A DNA stretch of 64,000 nt from Hydrocarboniclastica marina (GCF_004851605.1 NZ_CP031093.1:3100692-3164691); one strand, 5' to 3'; positions 17,602-26,895 are shown, numbered from the stretch's first letter. Notes: generated from the sequence alone by a model not told the origin. Made by a program: numbers and translations.

Positions 17602-17723
17602 ATAATGTCCTTCAGGCCAATGGCGATACCGCCGGGTTTTCAGGCTGCGCGAGGCAGGCCGCATTCTCTGTTTCAGCCGTCTGCCTGCGCCGGGCCTACC
17701 CTAAGGGCCTCAGAAACCCCCAC

Positions 17724-17972
17724 CTACAGGAAGCGGCAGCCCTTCTGGGCATTGCTGCTTTCAATATATCGCAGCCTGGCCCGGGCTTTACCCCTATGGT
17801 TTCCGACGGAATAGCGCCGTCCCTCTCTTCCCAGCACATTCTGGTGCTCTGCCATGGCTTCCGGAGATGCACACCCTTCGGCCGTTTCAGGCCGGGCTGG
17901 TGCATCGGTCGACGAGCTTCGTTGTGCGTCGTTGCTGCAAAAGGCTGACGGGTTGTAGTCACTATCGCTCAT
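17724..17972 (-). CDS. Small hypothetical protein, 82 residues
   Basis: Not recognised. The ATG at 17972 has an excellent ribosome binding site (GGAGG, 5 nt spacer), the main reason to accept it. The product begins MSDSDYNPSAF and is Ser/Ala-rich in the first half. Its middle is charged (EAMAEHQNVLGREGRRYSVGNHRGKARARLRYIES) and basic at the C-terminus, with Cys near both ends and no membrane segment. It lies 122 bp upstream of the persulfide dioxygenase on the same strand and could be co-transcribed with it. Confidence 0.45.
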   Translation of the reverse strand: MSDSDYNPSAFCSNDAQRSSSTDAPARPETAEGCASPEAMAEHQNVLGREGRRYSVGNHRGKARARLRYIESSNAQKGCRFL

Positions 17973-18578
17973 TATTACCTCCACATTTTTCGCCCAATAC
18001 ACCTCTACGGACCGGTACTGTAGAATAAAGATCCCTATTGCTTCACGGTAATTGGAACAACATGGCAATGGTTAGTCCGTGGCTGCAATAAAACGCTTGC
18101 AGTACATTTCCACACCCTTGCTCCAATGTAACCTCCTGAGCCCGCTCAACTATTGCTTTGCGCATGGTCGCCGGATAGCCTGATAAGTACGGATAAGCAG
18201 TCAGGACGATTCCGCAACCGGTAAGGAGTACCGGTATGATCCACGGGCAAAGCAGCAAACCCTTCTCAGGCATGCAGCGTTTTTCCGCTCAGTGCCACTC
18301 CCCTGGTGTGTTCCAGCCAACTCCTGTTGCGTCCTGCCACCCGGCCAGCCACCCTATACGCAGCACACGCAGAAGCGGGCGAGGCAGCGCGATTCCAATC
18401 CGCAACGTTCTGTTCGGCCACCACTCACAAGATAACACCGCAACCGTCATGGGGCAGCTTGAGGACGGATCCTTAGCCCGTGGTTTTATCGACCTGTCGT
18501 CTATGCGCCAGGTCTTCGCCCACGGAGACCAAGACCTCGTTGCAACTGCAAGCGGTGAACAATCACAAGGAGTGACCC
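17973..18578. other. Intergenic region upstream of the split LigD genes
   Basis: About 600 bp with no convincing gene. A minus-strand frame at 18043-18273 (76 residues, hydrophobic start) lacks a ribosome binding site. Other open frames here look like chance frames in GC-rich DNA. The last 20 bp contain AAGGAG before the ligase ATG. No repeat or terminator was recognised. Confidence 0.35.
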
Positions 18579-19655
18579 ATGCCAAAGACCGCTGAAAGAC
18601 TATTGGCCACGCTCAGCCATGAAGAGCGTAAGGCACTGACGCATGGCAGGCCCGTGTTCCGGCCACCCATGACCGGTAAATCGGCTAAACGTATTTTCTC
18701 CGATGACGATTGGCTGTTCGAGCGGAAACTTGAAGGGGTCAGGTGCCTTGCCGTGCGAGAGAATGGTATATCTCACCTTTATGACCGCGACGGCGAGCTA
18801 TTGGATGCCAATTTTCCGGACATTCTTGAGGCTTTGGACAAGCTGCCCCCGGATGCCGTCGTCGATGGAGAGATAGTCGCGTTCGACGGCAAGAAAATGC
18901 GGCTCGCTTATCTGGAGCCCTACCTTGACCCAGGTAACTCTCAGCCCGGATATACACTCGAATCGGCCAATGACGACCACGCCGACGCCGAGCCTGCAGC
19001 CGCGCGGCGTGAGAAGCGGCCGCCACCTTGCTGGTTTTATCTTTTCGACCTTCTGCAGGTGGGTCCATATGACCTTCGCAAGCTACCGCTTGAAACGCGC
19101 AAATTGCTGTTGCGAAACCTGATCCGGTTCTCCAAACCGTTAAGATTCACCGACCATCGCCGGGCTGACGGTGAGCATCTGTTTGAGATTGCCTGCCGCA
19201 AGGATTGGGAAGGCATCGTCGCCAAGCGGGCAGCGAGTCCGTACCGCTCGGCCCGGGTCGACGACTGGCTGAAGATCAAATGCAAGCAGAGACAAGAACT
19301 GGTTATCGGCGGCTACACCGTCCCACCCGGCTCAAAAGGCGCATTCGGTGAACTGCTCATAGGTTATTTCGAGGGGCAGCAGTTCCGCTACGCCGGCAAA
19401 GTCGGCACCGGCTTTGACCACCAGTCGCTCGGCTCACTAAAGCAGGCGCTCGACCAGCATCGACAGCGCCAGTGCCCGTTTACCGACCCGATAGACGAGC
19501 AGAACTGCCACTGGCTGTCGCCCGAACTGGTCTGCGAAGTGGGCTTCACCGCCTGGACACGCGGCATGAAACTGCGCCAGCCGCGATACATGGGTCTGAG
19601 GCGGGGCCGGGATGCGCGCGCCATCGTGAGAGGGGATTCCCTGGAGGTGGCATGA
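18579..19655 (+). CDS. ligD: ATP-dependent DNA ligase (stand-alone LigD ligase domain)
   Basis: A 358-residue LigD-type ligase that seals 3'-OH/5'-P nicks in end joining. Nucleotidyltransferase motif I is ERKLEGVR with Lys50 as the expected adenylated residue, motif III is FYLFDLL, motif IV DWEGIVAKR and motif V DWLKIKC. The OB domain spans about 240-345. In Pseudomonas and mycobacterial LigD this domain is fused to polymerase and 3'-phosphoesterase domains; here it ends at residue 358, and the polymerase domain is the next gene with a 4-bp ATGA overlap. AAGGAG lies 6 nt before the ATG. A Glu replaces the usual Asp in the KxDG motif; this is conservative. Confidence 0.9.
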   Translation: MPKTAERLLATLSHEERKALTHGRPVFRPPMTGKSAKRIFSDDDWLFERKLEGVRCLAVRENGISHLYDRDGELLDANFPDILEALDKLPPDAVVDGEIVAFDGKKMRLAYLEPYLDPGNSQPGYTLESANDDHADAEPAAARREKRPPPCWFYLFDLLQVGPYDLRKLPLETRKLLLRNLIRFSKPLRFTDHRRADGEHLFEIACRKDWEGIVAKRAASPYRSARVDDWLKIKCKQRQELVIGGYTVPPGSKGAFGELLIGYFEGQQFRYAGKVGTGFDHQSLGSLKQALDQHRQRQCPFTDPIDEQNCHWLSPELVCEVGFTAWTRGMKLRQPRYMGLRRGRDARAIVRGDSLEVA

Positions 19656-20551
19656 CGGTAAGGGAATACGAAGGGCACCGTATCGAGATTAAACGGGGCG
19701 ACAAAGTCCTGTTCCCGGACACCGAGTATTCGAAGCGGGATCTGGTGGACTATTACAGCCGCGTTGCGCCCTGGATATTGCCACATACCACGGGTCGCCC
19801 GCTGACATTGAAACGGTATCCCGACGGCATCGGCAAAGCTGGCTTTTTCCAGAAGGAGGCCCCGGCGGCTTATCCCGAGTGGATTGAACGAATACCGGTA
19901 CACACCAGCAAAGGCGAACAGCCCATGCTCAATGCCGACTCGGTGGGCGCATTGGCTTTCGTCGCCAACCAGGGGACTGTGGAGTTACATGTAGGCCTTT
20001 CAAAGTACCCGGACCTCGACTTTCCGGACCAACTGATATTTGACCTGGACCCGCAGGATGGGGATTTCAGCAAAGTCCAGCAGGCAGCCAGGGATACCCA
20101 TACTCTCTGCGAAGAACTCGGCTTACCCGCCTTCCTGAAAACCACGGGCTCGAAAGGGCTGCACGTGGTCATTCCCATAGAGCCGGAATATTCCTTTGAT
20201 GTCGTCCGCAATTTTGCCCGCAACTTCGCTCAGATTCTGGTCGACCGTTACCCTGACCGGTACACGCTTGAACATCGGATCAACAAGCGCGGAAACAAGC
20301 TCTACCTGGACGTATTGCGTAACGGCACGGCGCAAACCGCGATTGCGCCCTATTCGGTACGGGCTCTACCGGGTGCGCCTGTGGCAACGCCTCTGGGCTG
20401 GGACGAGCTGGGCGGCAAAAACATGAGGTCAGACAAGTACAACCTCGGCAATATTCTGCGTCGGTTGGGGCAGAAAGACGATCCCTGGCAGTCGTTCCAT
20501 TCGGATGCCGTCCGGCTCTCTCATGTGATGAACGAGGTTGGCAAAAACTGA
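19652..20551 (+). CDS. LigD polymerase/primase domain protein (NHEJ polymerase)
   Basis: A 299-residue archaeo-eukaryotic-primase-type polymerase of the LigD PolDom family. It adds (ribo)nucleotides at broken DNA ends. Hallmarks are YYSRVAPWILPH, GKAGFFQKEAP, the DLDPQDG metal motif (DxD), TTGSKGLHVVIP, and YSVRALPGAPVATPL near the C-terminus. The frame is open from 19472 inside the ligase gene, but ATG 19652 overlaps the ligase TGA and matches the domain start. No phosphoesterase domain is attached. Ku, the usual partner, is not in the window. Confidence 0.92.
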   Translation: MTVREYEGHRIEIKRGDKVLFPDTEYSKRDLVDYYSRVAPWILPHTTGRPLTLKRYPDGIGKAGFFQKEAPAAYPEWIERIPVHTSKGEQPMLNADSVGALAFVANQGTVELHVGLSKYPDLDFPDQLIFDLDPQDGDFSKVQQAARDTHTLCEELGLPAFLKTTGSKGLHVVIPIEPEYSFDVVRNFARNFAQILVDRYPDRYTLEHRINKRGNKLYLDVLRNGTAQTAIAPYSVRALPGAPVATPLGWDELGGKNMRSDKYNLGNILRRLGQKDDPWQSFHSDAVRLSHVMNEVGKN

Positions 20552-20768
20552 GTGGGCGCCCCCGAAGCCGGCCTTTTCGGTCATGCCGCAAATAAATGTT
20601 TAGCGGACGTAACCTGACAATCCCTGTCTGGAGCATTTCGCTGGCTCAGCCAGGGCAACAATCCTGATGGTTGCGGTAAAAAGCCATTTGTCAGCACCGA
20701 CGTGGCTTTGTTAGAACTGGACAGGAAGAAACATAAAACCATGGAAGATCTCCTGAGGAGGACGCTCA

Positions 20769-21323
20769 ATGAAAAAAGCTGTCGCACTCTTTCTTATGGC
20801 ATTACCTGTGTTGCCCGCCGGAGCCTACGCCGCCACCTCCGGCACGGCGGTAGGGGCCAACCTGGCGATTGAAATGCATAAGGTCACCACGGACGGTATC
20901 GGCGAGCCCATGGGCGAAATGCGGGTCCTGGAGCATTCCGATGGTGTCCTGTTCGAGCCGGACCTGGAAGGTCTTGAGCCTGGGCTCCACGGATTCCACC
21001 TCCACCAGAACGGATCCTGCGGGCCAGAAAAGAAAAACGGGAAAGTGACGCCTGGCGGAGCAGCCGGCGGCCATTTCGATCCCCAGTCGAAGGGGGCTCA
21101 TAACGGCCCCTATCAGGCCGGTCACCTGGGCGATCTGCCTGCCCTTTACGTGGCCGAAGACGGCACCGCCACTCACGAAGTGTTGGCGCCAAGACTACGG
21201 TTTGAGCAGGTTGCCGGGCATGCACTGATGATCCATCAGGGACCGGACAATTATTCCGACAATCCTGAAGCTCTGGGCGGCGGCGGCCCCAGAGTCGCCT
21301 GTGGCGTCATTCGTCCGGACTAA
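20769..21323 (+). CDS. sodC: Periplasmic Cu/Zn superoxide dismutase (first copy)
   Basis: 184 residues with a signal peptide (about 1-22, ending AYA). It converts superoxide to H2O2 and O2 in the periplasm. Copper ligands are in GFHLH and GHALMIH; the bridging and zinc ligands are in GGHFDP, GAHNGPY and GHLGDLP. The disulfide cysteines are in NGSCG and VACGVI. All catalytic positions seem intact. A GAGGAGG box lies upstream. A second, divergent SodC follows after 30 bp. Typical length is 170-180 residues. Confidence 0.93.
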   Translation: MKKAVALFLMALPVLPAGAYAATSGTAVGANLAIEMHKVTTDGIGEPMGEMRVLEHSDGVLFEPDLEGLEPGLHGFHLHQNGSCGPEKKNGKVTPGGAAGGHFDPQSKGAHNGPYQAGHLGDLPALYVAEDGTATHEVLAPRLRFEQVAGHALMIHQGPDNYSDNPEALGGGGPRVACGVIRPD

Positions 21324-21353
21324 CCCCTGGCATATCCACAACAGGAGAACTCC

Positions 21354-21956
21354 ATGAAATCGAAAGCAGCAATTGGCGCGCTCACGCTAATTTTGGGCAC
21401 CTCACCCTTCGCGGTTGCCCAGGAAAGGGAGCCTGCAGAACGCGGCGAAACGGCCAAAGAGAGTGAGCCGGTCAATGGCCAGCAGCAAACCGTCGAAATA
21501 CACAGCGTTTCGGGCGACGGAAAAGGAAAATTCCTCGGTATAATCAGGGTGGAAAACCGCGTGGATGGTACCCTATTCCAGCCACAGATGGAGGGACTCC
21601 CCCCCGGGCTGCATGGGTTCCACATCCACGAGAATCCCAATTGCACCGCAAGCGCCGAAGAGGGGCAAGGCGCAATTGGAAAGGACATGGTACCGGCCGG
21701 CAATGCGGGCGGTCATCTCGACCCCGGTATAAAAGGCAACCATGCAGGTCCTTATGGCGACGGCCACGTGGGCGATTTACCAAACCTGTTTGTGCGGGAA
21801 GACGGTACGGCGCAGCATCCGGTTTTCGCGCCCCGAGTGAAGCTGATGGATGTAAAAAGTCATGCCCTGGTCATCCATGAGAATCCGGACAATTACACGG
21901 ATGACCCGGAAAACGGCGGCAGTGGTGCCCGCATTGCCTGTGGTGCTGTGCCCTGA
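21354..21956 (+). CDS. sodC: Periplasmic Cu/Zn superoxide dismutase (second copy)
   Basis: 200 residues with a signal peptide (about 1-22, ending VAQ) and an acidic spacer of about 20 residues before the dismutase domain. Metal ligands are conserved in GFHIH, GGHLDP, GNHAGPY, GHVGDLP and SHALVIH, and the cysteines in NPNC and ACGAV. Compared with the first copy it has a longer loop after the first Cys (ASAEEGQGAIGKDMV) and lacks the run of glycines before the last Cys. The two differ enough to be an old duplication or separate acquisitions. CAGGAG precedes the ATG; it is likely an operon with the first copy. Confidence 0.92.
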   Translation: MKSKAAIGALTLILGTSPFAVAQEREPAERGETAKESEPVNGQQQTVEIHSVSGDGKGKFLGIIRVENRVDGTLFQPQMEGLPPGLHGFHIHENPNCTASAEEGQGAIGKDMVPAGNAGGHLDPGIKGNHAGPYGDGHVGDLPNLFVREDGTAQHPVFAPRVKLMDVKSHALVIHENPDNYTDDPENGGSGARIACGAVP

Positions 21957-22139
21957 TGCGTAGCATTACACGCCTGAGTGGCGCCTGTTCAGCAGATGCT
22001 GGTTACCAGACCCGGAGGGTACTTCCGGTCGAAGTAGCCAGCAAAGTGGGGCAAGCAAAGTACAGTGCGTTGGGGAACTTTGCTACCCAGTAACGGGCTA
22101 TCCGCCCAACCAGCAACCAGACAGGCACCAGGAGTCACG

Positions 22140-22532
22140 ATGAGAAAGATCTCACCAGAAGATTCAGATGCGGACTTAGTCCCTCAGGCAGATCTCACTG
22201 ATGAAGAGCGTCTCTGGGCTACCTTTTCACACCTGTCGGGTTTGCTCGGATGGATTTTCCCGCTGGGAAATCTGATAGCTCCGGCGGCGCTGCTATGGTG
22301 GCACAAGGATCAGTCCCGTTTTGTTTCTGATCAGGCCAAAGAGGCGCTCAACTTTCAGCTGACGCTTACACTGGCGGTTATGGCGAGCGTCATGCTGATG
22401 TATGTGCTCATAGGATTTCTGTTGATGGGCCTGGTCATTTTCTACGGGTTCGTCATGCTCGTCATAGCTGCAGTAAAGGCCAATAAAGGCCGGTATTACC
22501 GCTACCCACTAACCTTCCGCTTCATCCCCTGA
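22140..22532 (+). CDS. DUF4870 (Tic20-like) small membrane protein
   Basis: 130 residues. The soluble N-terminus ends in LTDEERLWATFSHLSGLLGW, the characteristic start of DUF4870. Three hydrophobic segments follow (about 38-60, 78-98, 100-118) with the family motif FVSDQAKEALNFQ between the first and second. The family resembles chloroplast Tic20 and is of unknown function in bacteria. ATG 22140 has AGGAG 5 nt upstream; the longer frame from 22065 is not needed. It is convergent with opgH, 56 bp apart. Confidence 0.85.
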   Translation: MRKISPEDSDADLVPQADLTDEERLWATFSHLSGLLGWIFPLGNLIAPAALLWWHKDQSRFVSDQAKEALNFQLTLTLAVMASVMLMYVLIGFLLMGLVIFYGFVMLVIAAVKANKGRYYRYPLTFRFIP

Positions 22533-22587
22533 GCTGCTGCGGGGCGCGACCCGATACGCTGTCCTGAAGCACCCTCGCCCCGAATGC

Positions 22588-24702
22588 TCAATCCATGGCC
22601 GACAGCACGGCCAGACGCTCGCCCCAGAACGATTCCGGACTCGATCGCCAGGCAGCGTTGTGAAGCCAGGCCAGTGATTCGCGATCCCGGCATAGATGGC
22701 TCAGCTCACTACGGGTCAGGGCATCAGGACCGAAGTCCAGGCAGAGTTGTGCCAGGCGATTCAGTGACTCCCGCCGGACAACCCCCCGGGGCAACCGAGC
22801 CAGATCCTGATGCATACGGTTCAGGCGCGGCGACAGGATGGCTTCCTCGAACGAGGTAAGCCCATCCTGGTGAGGCGAAAGCCGACCCTGATCGGCAGCG
22901 TCCTCCATGAGCAAGGAACGCTGCCGCTCTTCGGGAATAATCAATAGCCCCCGCTTTTTGAATAAACGCCCCGCCCGCACACGGCTCAGGAGAACGCATG
23001 TCGGCGCAGCGAGAACCAGCGGAATAGCAACCGGCAACGACCAGAGGAAAAAGACGGTATCGAGGGTCCAGGCGAAGGCCGACCAGGCAAAGCCGATAAC
23101 CATGCCCGGCGCCTGACTCACCAGGGCGTCTCGCCAGGTCGTCTCCTCGGTGCGATTCTGGCCCGCCCAACTGAGGGAGAAATTCAGGAAAGCGCCCAGT
23201 ATGTAGCGACTGTGGGCCAGCATGCGCACCGGTGCGAGCAGAACGGAAATGAGAATCTCGATCATCACACTGAAAAAAAGGCGAATGAAGCCACCGAATT
23301 GACGGGCCTGGCGACGGACCAGCACATCGAATATGGCGAAGAATTTGGGCAGGAACAGCAGGGCCGCGGTACTGAGCGCGAGGCCGATGGCCCACTCCGG
23401 GCGCCATTCAGGCCACAGGGGAAAAAGGCCCTGGTGATCCTCGGGAAAGTAGTCGATGGGGGTCAGCGCCATTTGAGTCGCTTCCACCGTGGTCAGTATC
23501 AGGAACAAGAGCCATAACGGCGAGGCGACGTATGCCATGATGCCGTTGAGAAAAGCCATACGGTGGGCAAACCGGAGCTTACGACCGAACAGCATGATCC
23601 ATAGATGCTGCAGGTTGCCTTTTGACCACCGCTCGTCACGGGTCAGTTCGTCGCCCAGGGTGGGCGGCGATTCCTCGTGGCTCTGCCCCAGCCCGGGCTC
23701 CAGCCAGACTTCATACCCGGCGCGACCCATGTATGCGGCCTCGACAAAATCGTGGCTCATAATGGGCCCCTTGAAGAGCCCGAACCCGGGCAGCTTGCGC
23801 AGGCCACAGTGGCGCATGAAGGCATCGTTACGAATGATTGCGTTGTGCCCCCAGAAGGCGGCGTCCCCCATCTGTACTGCCGCCAGGCCGGTGGCAAACA
23901 ACGGTGAATAAACCCGGTTGGCGAACTGCTGGAGGCGAGCAAACAAGGACTGACCGTTGATCAATGTGGGATTGGTTTGCAGGATGCCGGTTCGCGGTTC
24001 CCGCTGCATGAGTTGCACCATGCGTACCAGCGTCTTCCCGCTGAGCAGGCTGTCGGCGTCAAGCACCACCATATAGCGGCTGCGCCTGCCCCAGCGGCGC
24101 AGAAAGTCCGCGACGTTACCGCTCTTATAGTTGAGGTTGACGGTCCGCCTGCGGTAGAAAAGCCTGCCTTCGGCACCGAGCTCGTCGCACATGTATTGCC
24201 ACGCAGTCTGCTCTTCAAGCCAGACGTCGGGATCACGGCTGTCCGACAGAATGTAGAACTCAAAATGCTCCAACTGGCCTGTACGCTCCAGGTCCCGGTA
24301 GACCGCCCGGAGTCCGCGAAGCGTCTTCTGCACCGGCTCATGATAGATCGGCATCACTATGGCCGTTCTGGCCAGGGGTGTTGCGTCAAGTTGTTCAGGC
24401 GTATGGCGCTTGAGCAAGGAGTAGCGGTCACCGCCCGTCAGGCGGATGACCAGGCCGAACACTGCCGTCCAGAACCCTACGGCAATCCAGGAGTAAAGCA
24501 GTGCGAACAAGGCCAGCAGAGCCTGTTCCAGAACCGTGCCGCCATGGTAAGGGAGTATCCACAGGAGGTAGTAACAAGCGATAGCCGTTTGTCCGAACAC
24601 AAACACGGCCAATAAGGCCCGGCGTATGAAGGCGATTCCGCGCCAGCGGAATGGCCGCTCTGCCTTTTTTGCGGACATCTTCGACCCGATAGCCTCAGAC
24701 AT
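22588..24702 (-). CDS. opgH: Glucans biosynthesis glucosyltransferase H
   Basis: A 704-residue inner-membrane GT2-family enzyme that polymerises and exports the beta-1,2-glucan backbone of osmoregulated periplasmic glucans. Two N-terminal TM helices precede a cytoplasmic GT domain with VMPIYHEP, VLDADSLL (DxD), MSHDFVEAAYMGRAG and the RDERWSKGNLQH (QxxRW-type) motif; several more TM helices follow. The start at ATG 24702 overlaps the end of the preceding small ORF by 8 bp; the frame extends to 24846 but that part is inside the small gene. It is shorter at the N-terminus than the roughly 850-residue E. coli or Pseudomonas enzymes. Confidence 0.93.
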   Translation of the reverse strand: MSEAIGSKMSAKKAERPFRWRGIAFIRRALLAVFVFGQTAIACYYLLWILPYHGGTVLEQALLALFALLYSWIAVGFWTAVFGLVIRLTGGDRYSLLKRHTPEQLDATPLARTAIVMPIYHEPVQKTLRGLRAVYRDLERTGQLEHFEFYILSDSRDPDVWLEEQTAWQYMCDELGAEGRLFYRRRTVNLNYKSGNVADFLRRWGRRSRYMVVLDADSLLSGKTLVRMVQLMQREPRTGILQTNPTLINGQSLFARLQQFANRVYSPLFATGLAAVQMGDAAFWGHNAIIRNDAFMRHCGLRKLPGFGLFKGPIMSHDFVEAAYMGRAGYEVWLEPGLGQSHEESPPTLGDELTRDERWSKGNLQHLWIMLFGRKLRFAHRMAFLNGIMAYVASPLWLLFLILTTVEATQMALTPIDYFPEDHQGLFPLWPEWRPEWAIGLALSTAALLFLPKFFAIFDVLVRRQARQFGGFIRLFFSVMIEILISVLLAPVRMLAHSRYILGAFLNFSLSWAGQNRTEETTWRDALVSQAPGMVIGFAWSAFAWTLDTVFFLWSLPVAIPLVLAAPTCVLLSRVRAGRLFKKRGLLIIPEERQRSLLMEDAADQGRLSPHQDGLTSFEEAILSPRLNRMHQDLARLPRGVVRRESLNRLAQLCLDFGPDALTRSELSHLCRDRESLAWLHNAAWRSSPESFWGERLAVLSAMD

Positions 24703-24949
24703 GTGGGTTATACCCGATACTGCCCCTTTCCAGCGGAGGCCGTTGACTCGGCACTTGCGGCTCGGGCAGTTGAAAGAACTCGGGAATCTTGTCGAGCGCC
24801 CGCTCCATGACTCCGGCGCTGCCTTCGGACAGCGCCGCATCCACAACTTCCAGCGCCATCCGACAGACGTCGTTTGTTGGCGTTATGCCATAGCCCCTCA
24901 GGTAGGCTATGACGCGGTCCAGCGCCTGCTGGCAGATTGCTTTGGCCAT
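24695..24949 (-). CDS. Small hypothetical protein between opgG and opgH
   Basis: 84 residues, mostly helical with a proline-rich end. It begins MAKAICQQALDRVIAYLRGYG and ends in a basic/proline segment (PSQRPPLERGSIGYNPHV). It starts 16 bp after the opgG stop and its stop overlaps the opgH start by 8 bp, so it is translationally linked to opgH. The longer opgH proteins of other gammaproteobacteria have an extended cytoplasmic N-terminus; this ORF may be a separate piece performing that role. That is speculative. ATG 24949 lies after GGATG; the frame also extends to 24991 inside opgG. Confidence 0.6.
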   Translation of the reverse strand: MAKAICQQALDRVIAYLRGYGITPTNDVCRMALEVVDAALSEGSAGVMERALDKIPEFFQLPEPQVPSQRPPLERGSIGYNPHV

Positions 24950-24965
24950 ACTTCTACATCCTTGT

Positions 24966-26528
24966 TCATCGGCCGGCGCGGACGTCTTCACCCGCGGGGA
25001 GTTCGTAGGTCCAGGTTTCGGTCAGAGGTTTGTTGTCCAGGCTCAGATAGGCCCGCAGCGCCAGTGTCTGCTCCGGTGCCGGGCGAACCAGCATCGAGAT
25101 CCGCCAGCGGTCCGTGGGCCCGATGTGTTCGACAAAATGTTCCAGGACTTCCACTGACTTTCCGCCAGAAACCTTGCTCACGACCGCAGCAGTCGGGTCG
25201 AGTTTATCCAGAGGTCCGCCGGCGAAATCGACGATCATCCGGTATGCCCCGGCTTCAGCACCGCCACCCAGGCGGTTGCCATCTCCGAGGAAGGTTTGCA
25301 CTGCAGGCGCCAGCGGCTGGCCGGTAATGTCGGGGCCGCCGAACGTTACGCTGTAACCGAAATTGAGTTCATCCCCGGACTCAACCGGCGTTTGAGGACG
25401 CCAGAAAGCCACAATATTGTCGTTCGCTTCCGAGCTCGTGGGAATTTCAACCAGTACCACCTCGCCCTTGCCCCAATCACCTTCTGTTTCAACCCAGGCG
25501 CTGGGCCTTTTGTCGTAGCGGGCACTCATGTCTTCATAGCCGGAAAACCCGGTGTCGCGCTGCATTAACCCGAAGCCCTGCACATTGTTGGTCTGCAGGT
25601 AACTCATGCGGAGCGAGCGTGGGTTAATCAAAGGTCGCCATAGCCACTCGCCTGAGACACCGTCGTGAATGAGGAGCCCATCGGAGTCATGGACCTGGGG
25701 GCGCCACTCACCCGCAGGTTTCACTGTGTTGGAACCGTAGTAGAACATGCTTGTAAGAGGCGCCACACCGAGCAGCCCGATGTTCTCCCGGAAAAACAGC
25801 CGGGATCTGACCTCGACCCGGGTCTGATCTCCGGGGTAAACCTCAAAGCGGTAGGCGCCAGTCACGCTCGGGCCGTCCAGCAGTCCATACACGACCATGG
25901 AATCAGCATCCGCCGAAGGGCGGACCAGCCAGTACTCGACAAAATTGGGGAACTCTTCTCCGGAGCGCAGCCCTGTGTCTACCGCAATACCTCGTCCGGA
26001 AACGCCAAAGGTATTGGCGCTTCCCACACCGCGAAAATAACTGGCGCCCGCGAACACCAGAAACTGGTTCTGGGTATCGGGTGTGTTGAGCGGGTAAGTC
26101 ACCTTGAAGCCGGCATAGCCGAGGTCGGCGGGAATGCGTTTCGCCAGTTCCTCAGTGGGGTAGGTGAAGTCACTCTTGCGGAACGGGATCTCCCGTACGC
26201 CTTCGCTGTCGACCTGGTTGAGCTGGACCGGATGCCCGTAGAACATACCCGGGGTCACCGTCATGATTTCGAAATCCGAGTTGTCGCTTTGCCACAGACT
26301 GGCCTCCGGCTTGAAACGGATCTCCTGGTACTGGTTATAGCTAAGGTCCTGCAGGAACTGTGGCACCTCCGGAGGCGCCTGGTAGGCTTGACCGGCCCGC
26401 TGCCTCGCTTTTTCAATGACTGCATTGAAGTCGAACGGCTGTGCTTTTTCCTCGCCCGATCCGACTACCGGTACCGCCGCTATGGCGATACCCAAACAGA
26501 TCCCAGCAAGGGCACGGATTGACGACAT
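24966..26528 (-). CDS. opgG: Glucans biosynthesis protein G
   Basis: 520 residues with a signal peptide (about 1-24). This periplasmic protein is needed to branch or process osmoregulated periplasmic glucans made by OpgH. Family segments are FDFNAVIEKARQRA, LSYNQYQEIRFKPEASLW, EFPNFVEYWLVRP and SRLFFRENIGLLGVAPLTSMFYYG. The OpgG fold has two beta domains. Length matches E. coli OpgG (about 511). GGAAG lies upstream of the ATG. It is first of the three-gene operon opgG - small ORF - opgH. Confidence 0.94.
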   Translation of the reverse strand: MSSIRALAGICLGIAIAAVPVVGSGEEKAQPFDFNAVIEKARQRAGQAYQAPPEVPQFLQDLSYNQYQEIRFKPEASLWQSDNSDFEIMTVTPGMFYGHPVQLNQVDSEGVREIPFRKSDFTYPTEELAKRIPADLGYAGFKVTYPLNTPDTQNQFLVFAGASYFRGVGSANTFGVSGRGIAVDTGLRSGEEFPNFVEYWLVRPSADADSMVVYGLLDGPSVTGAYRFEVYPGDQTRVEVRSRLFFRENIGLLGVAPLTSMFYYGSNTVKPAGEWRPQVHDSDGLLIHDGVSGEWLWRPLINPRSLRMSYLQTNNVQGFGLMQRDTGFSGYEDMSARYDKRPSAWVETEGDWGKGEVVLVEIPTSSEANDNIVAFWRPQTPVESGDELNFGYSVTFGGPDITGQPLAPAVQTFLGDGNRLGGGAEAGAYRMIVDFAGGPLDKLDPTAAVVSKVSGGKSVEVLEHFVEHIGPTDRWRISMLVRPAPEQTLALRAYLSLDNKPLTETWTYELPAGEDVRAGR

Positions 26529-26895
26529 TGGACTTCCATCTCCATATTTACAGATTTATGCGAAATCCTTGACCTGTACAGGACCCAAGGCATTTTGCAC
26601 TGACTTCAAACAGACGGGTCCGGCCCACCGAATCCGACAGGACAGAGGCGAGCTATTACGACAGGCGGCAGGCCTCCTGCCATTACCTGATTTCGGCCTG
26701 ATCTTCGGATAGCGCTAGCCGTGCGTGAGCTGGAGAGCTTTTGCTTGCGTGTGATCCCGGCATCAGTTCAGAAAGCGTCTTCTCAGGAGACTCATACCGT
26801 CTCAACTCATGATATAACACAGGCCCCGGAGCCCGTCTTCAAGTGACAACTCTGTAACGACGCCTCCGCGAACATTACAACCTTGAAGGTCAGCC
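26529..26895. other. Divergent intergenic region upstream of opgG
   Basis: 367 bp between opgG and the DUF4124-like gene. It should contain the opgG promoter and that of the plus-strand gene. A TGATATAAC stretch at 26810-26818 is a reasonable -10 for the plus strand. No ORF or repeat was identified. Confidence 0.3.

Noticed and set aside
18043-18273. Minus-strand ORF of 76 residues with a hydrophobic N-terminus
   Set aside because: No ribosome binding site, no recognisable family and no operon context; left as intergenic.
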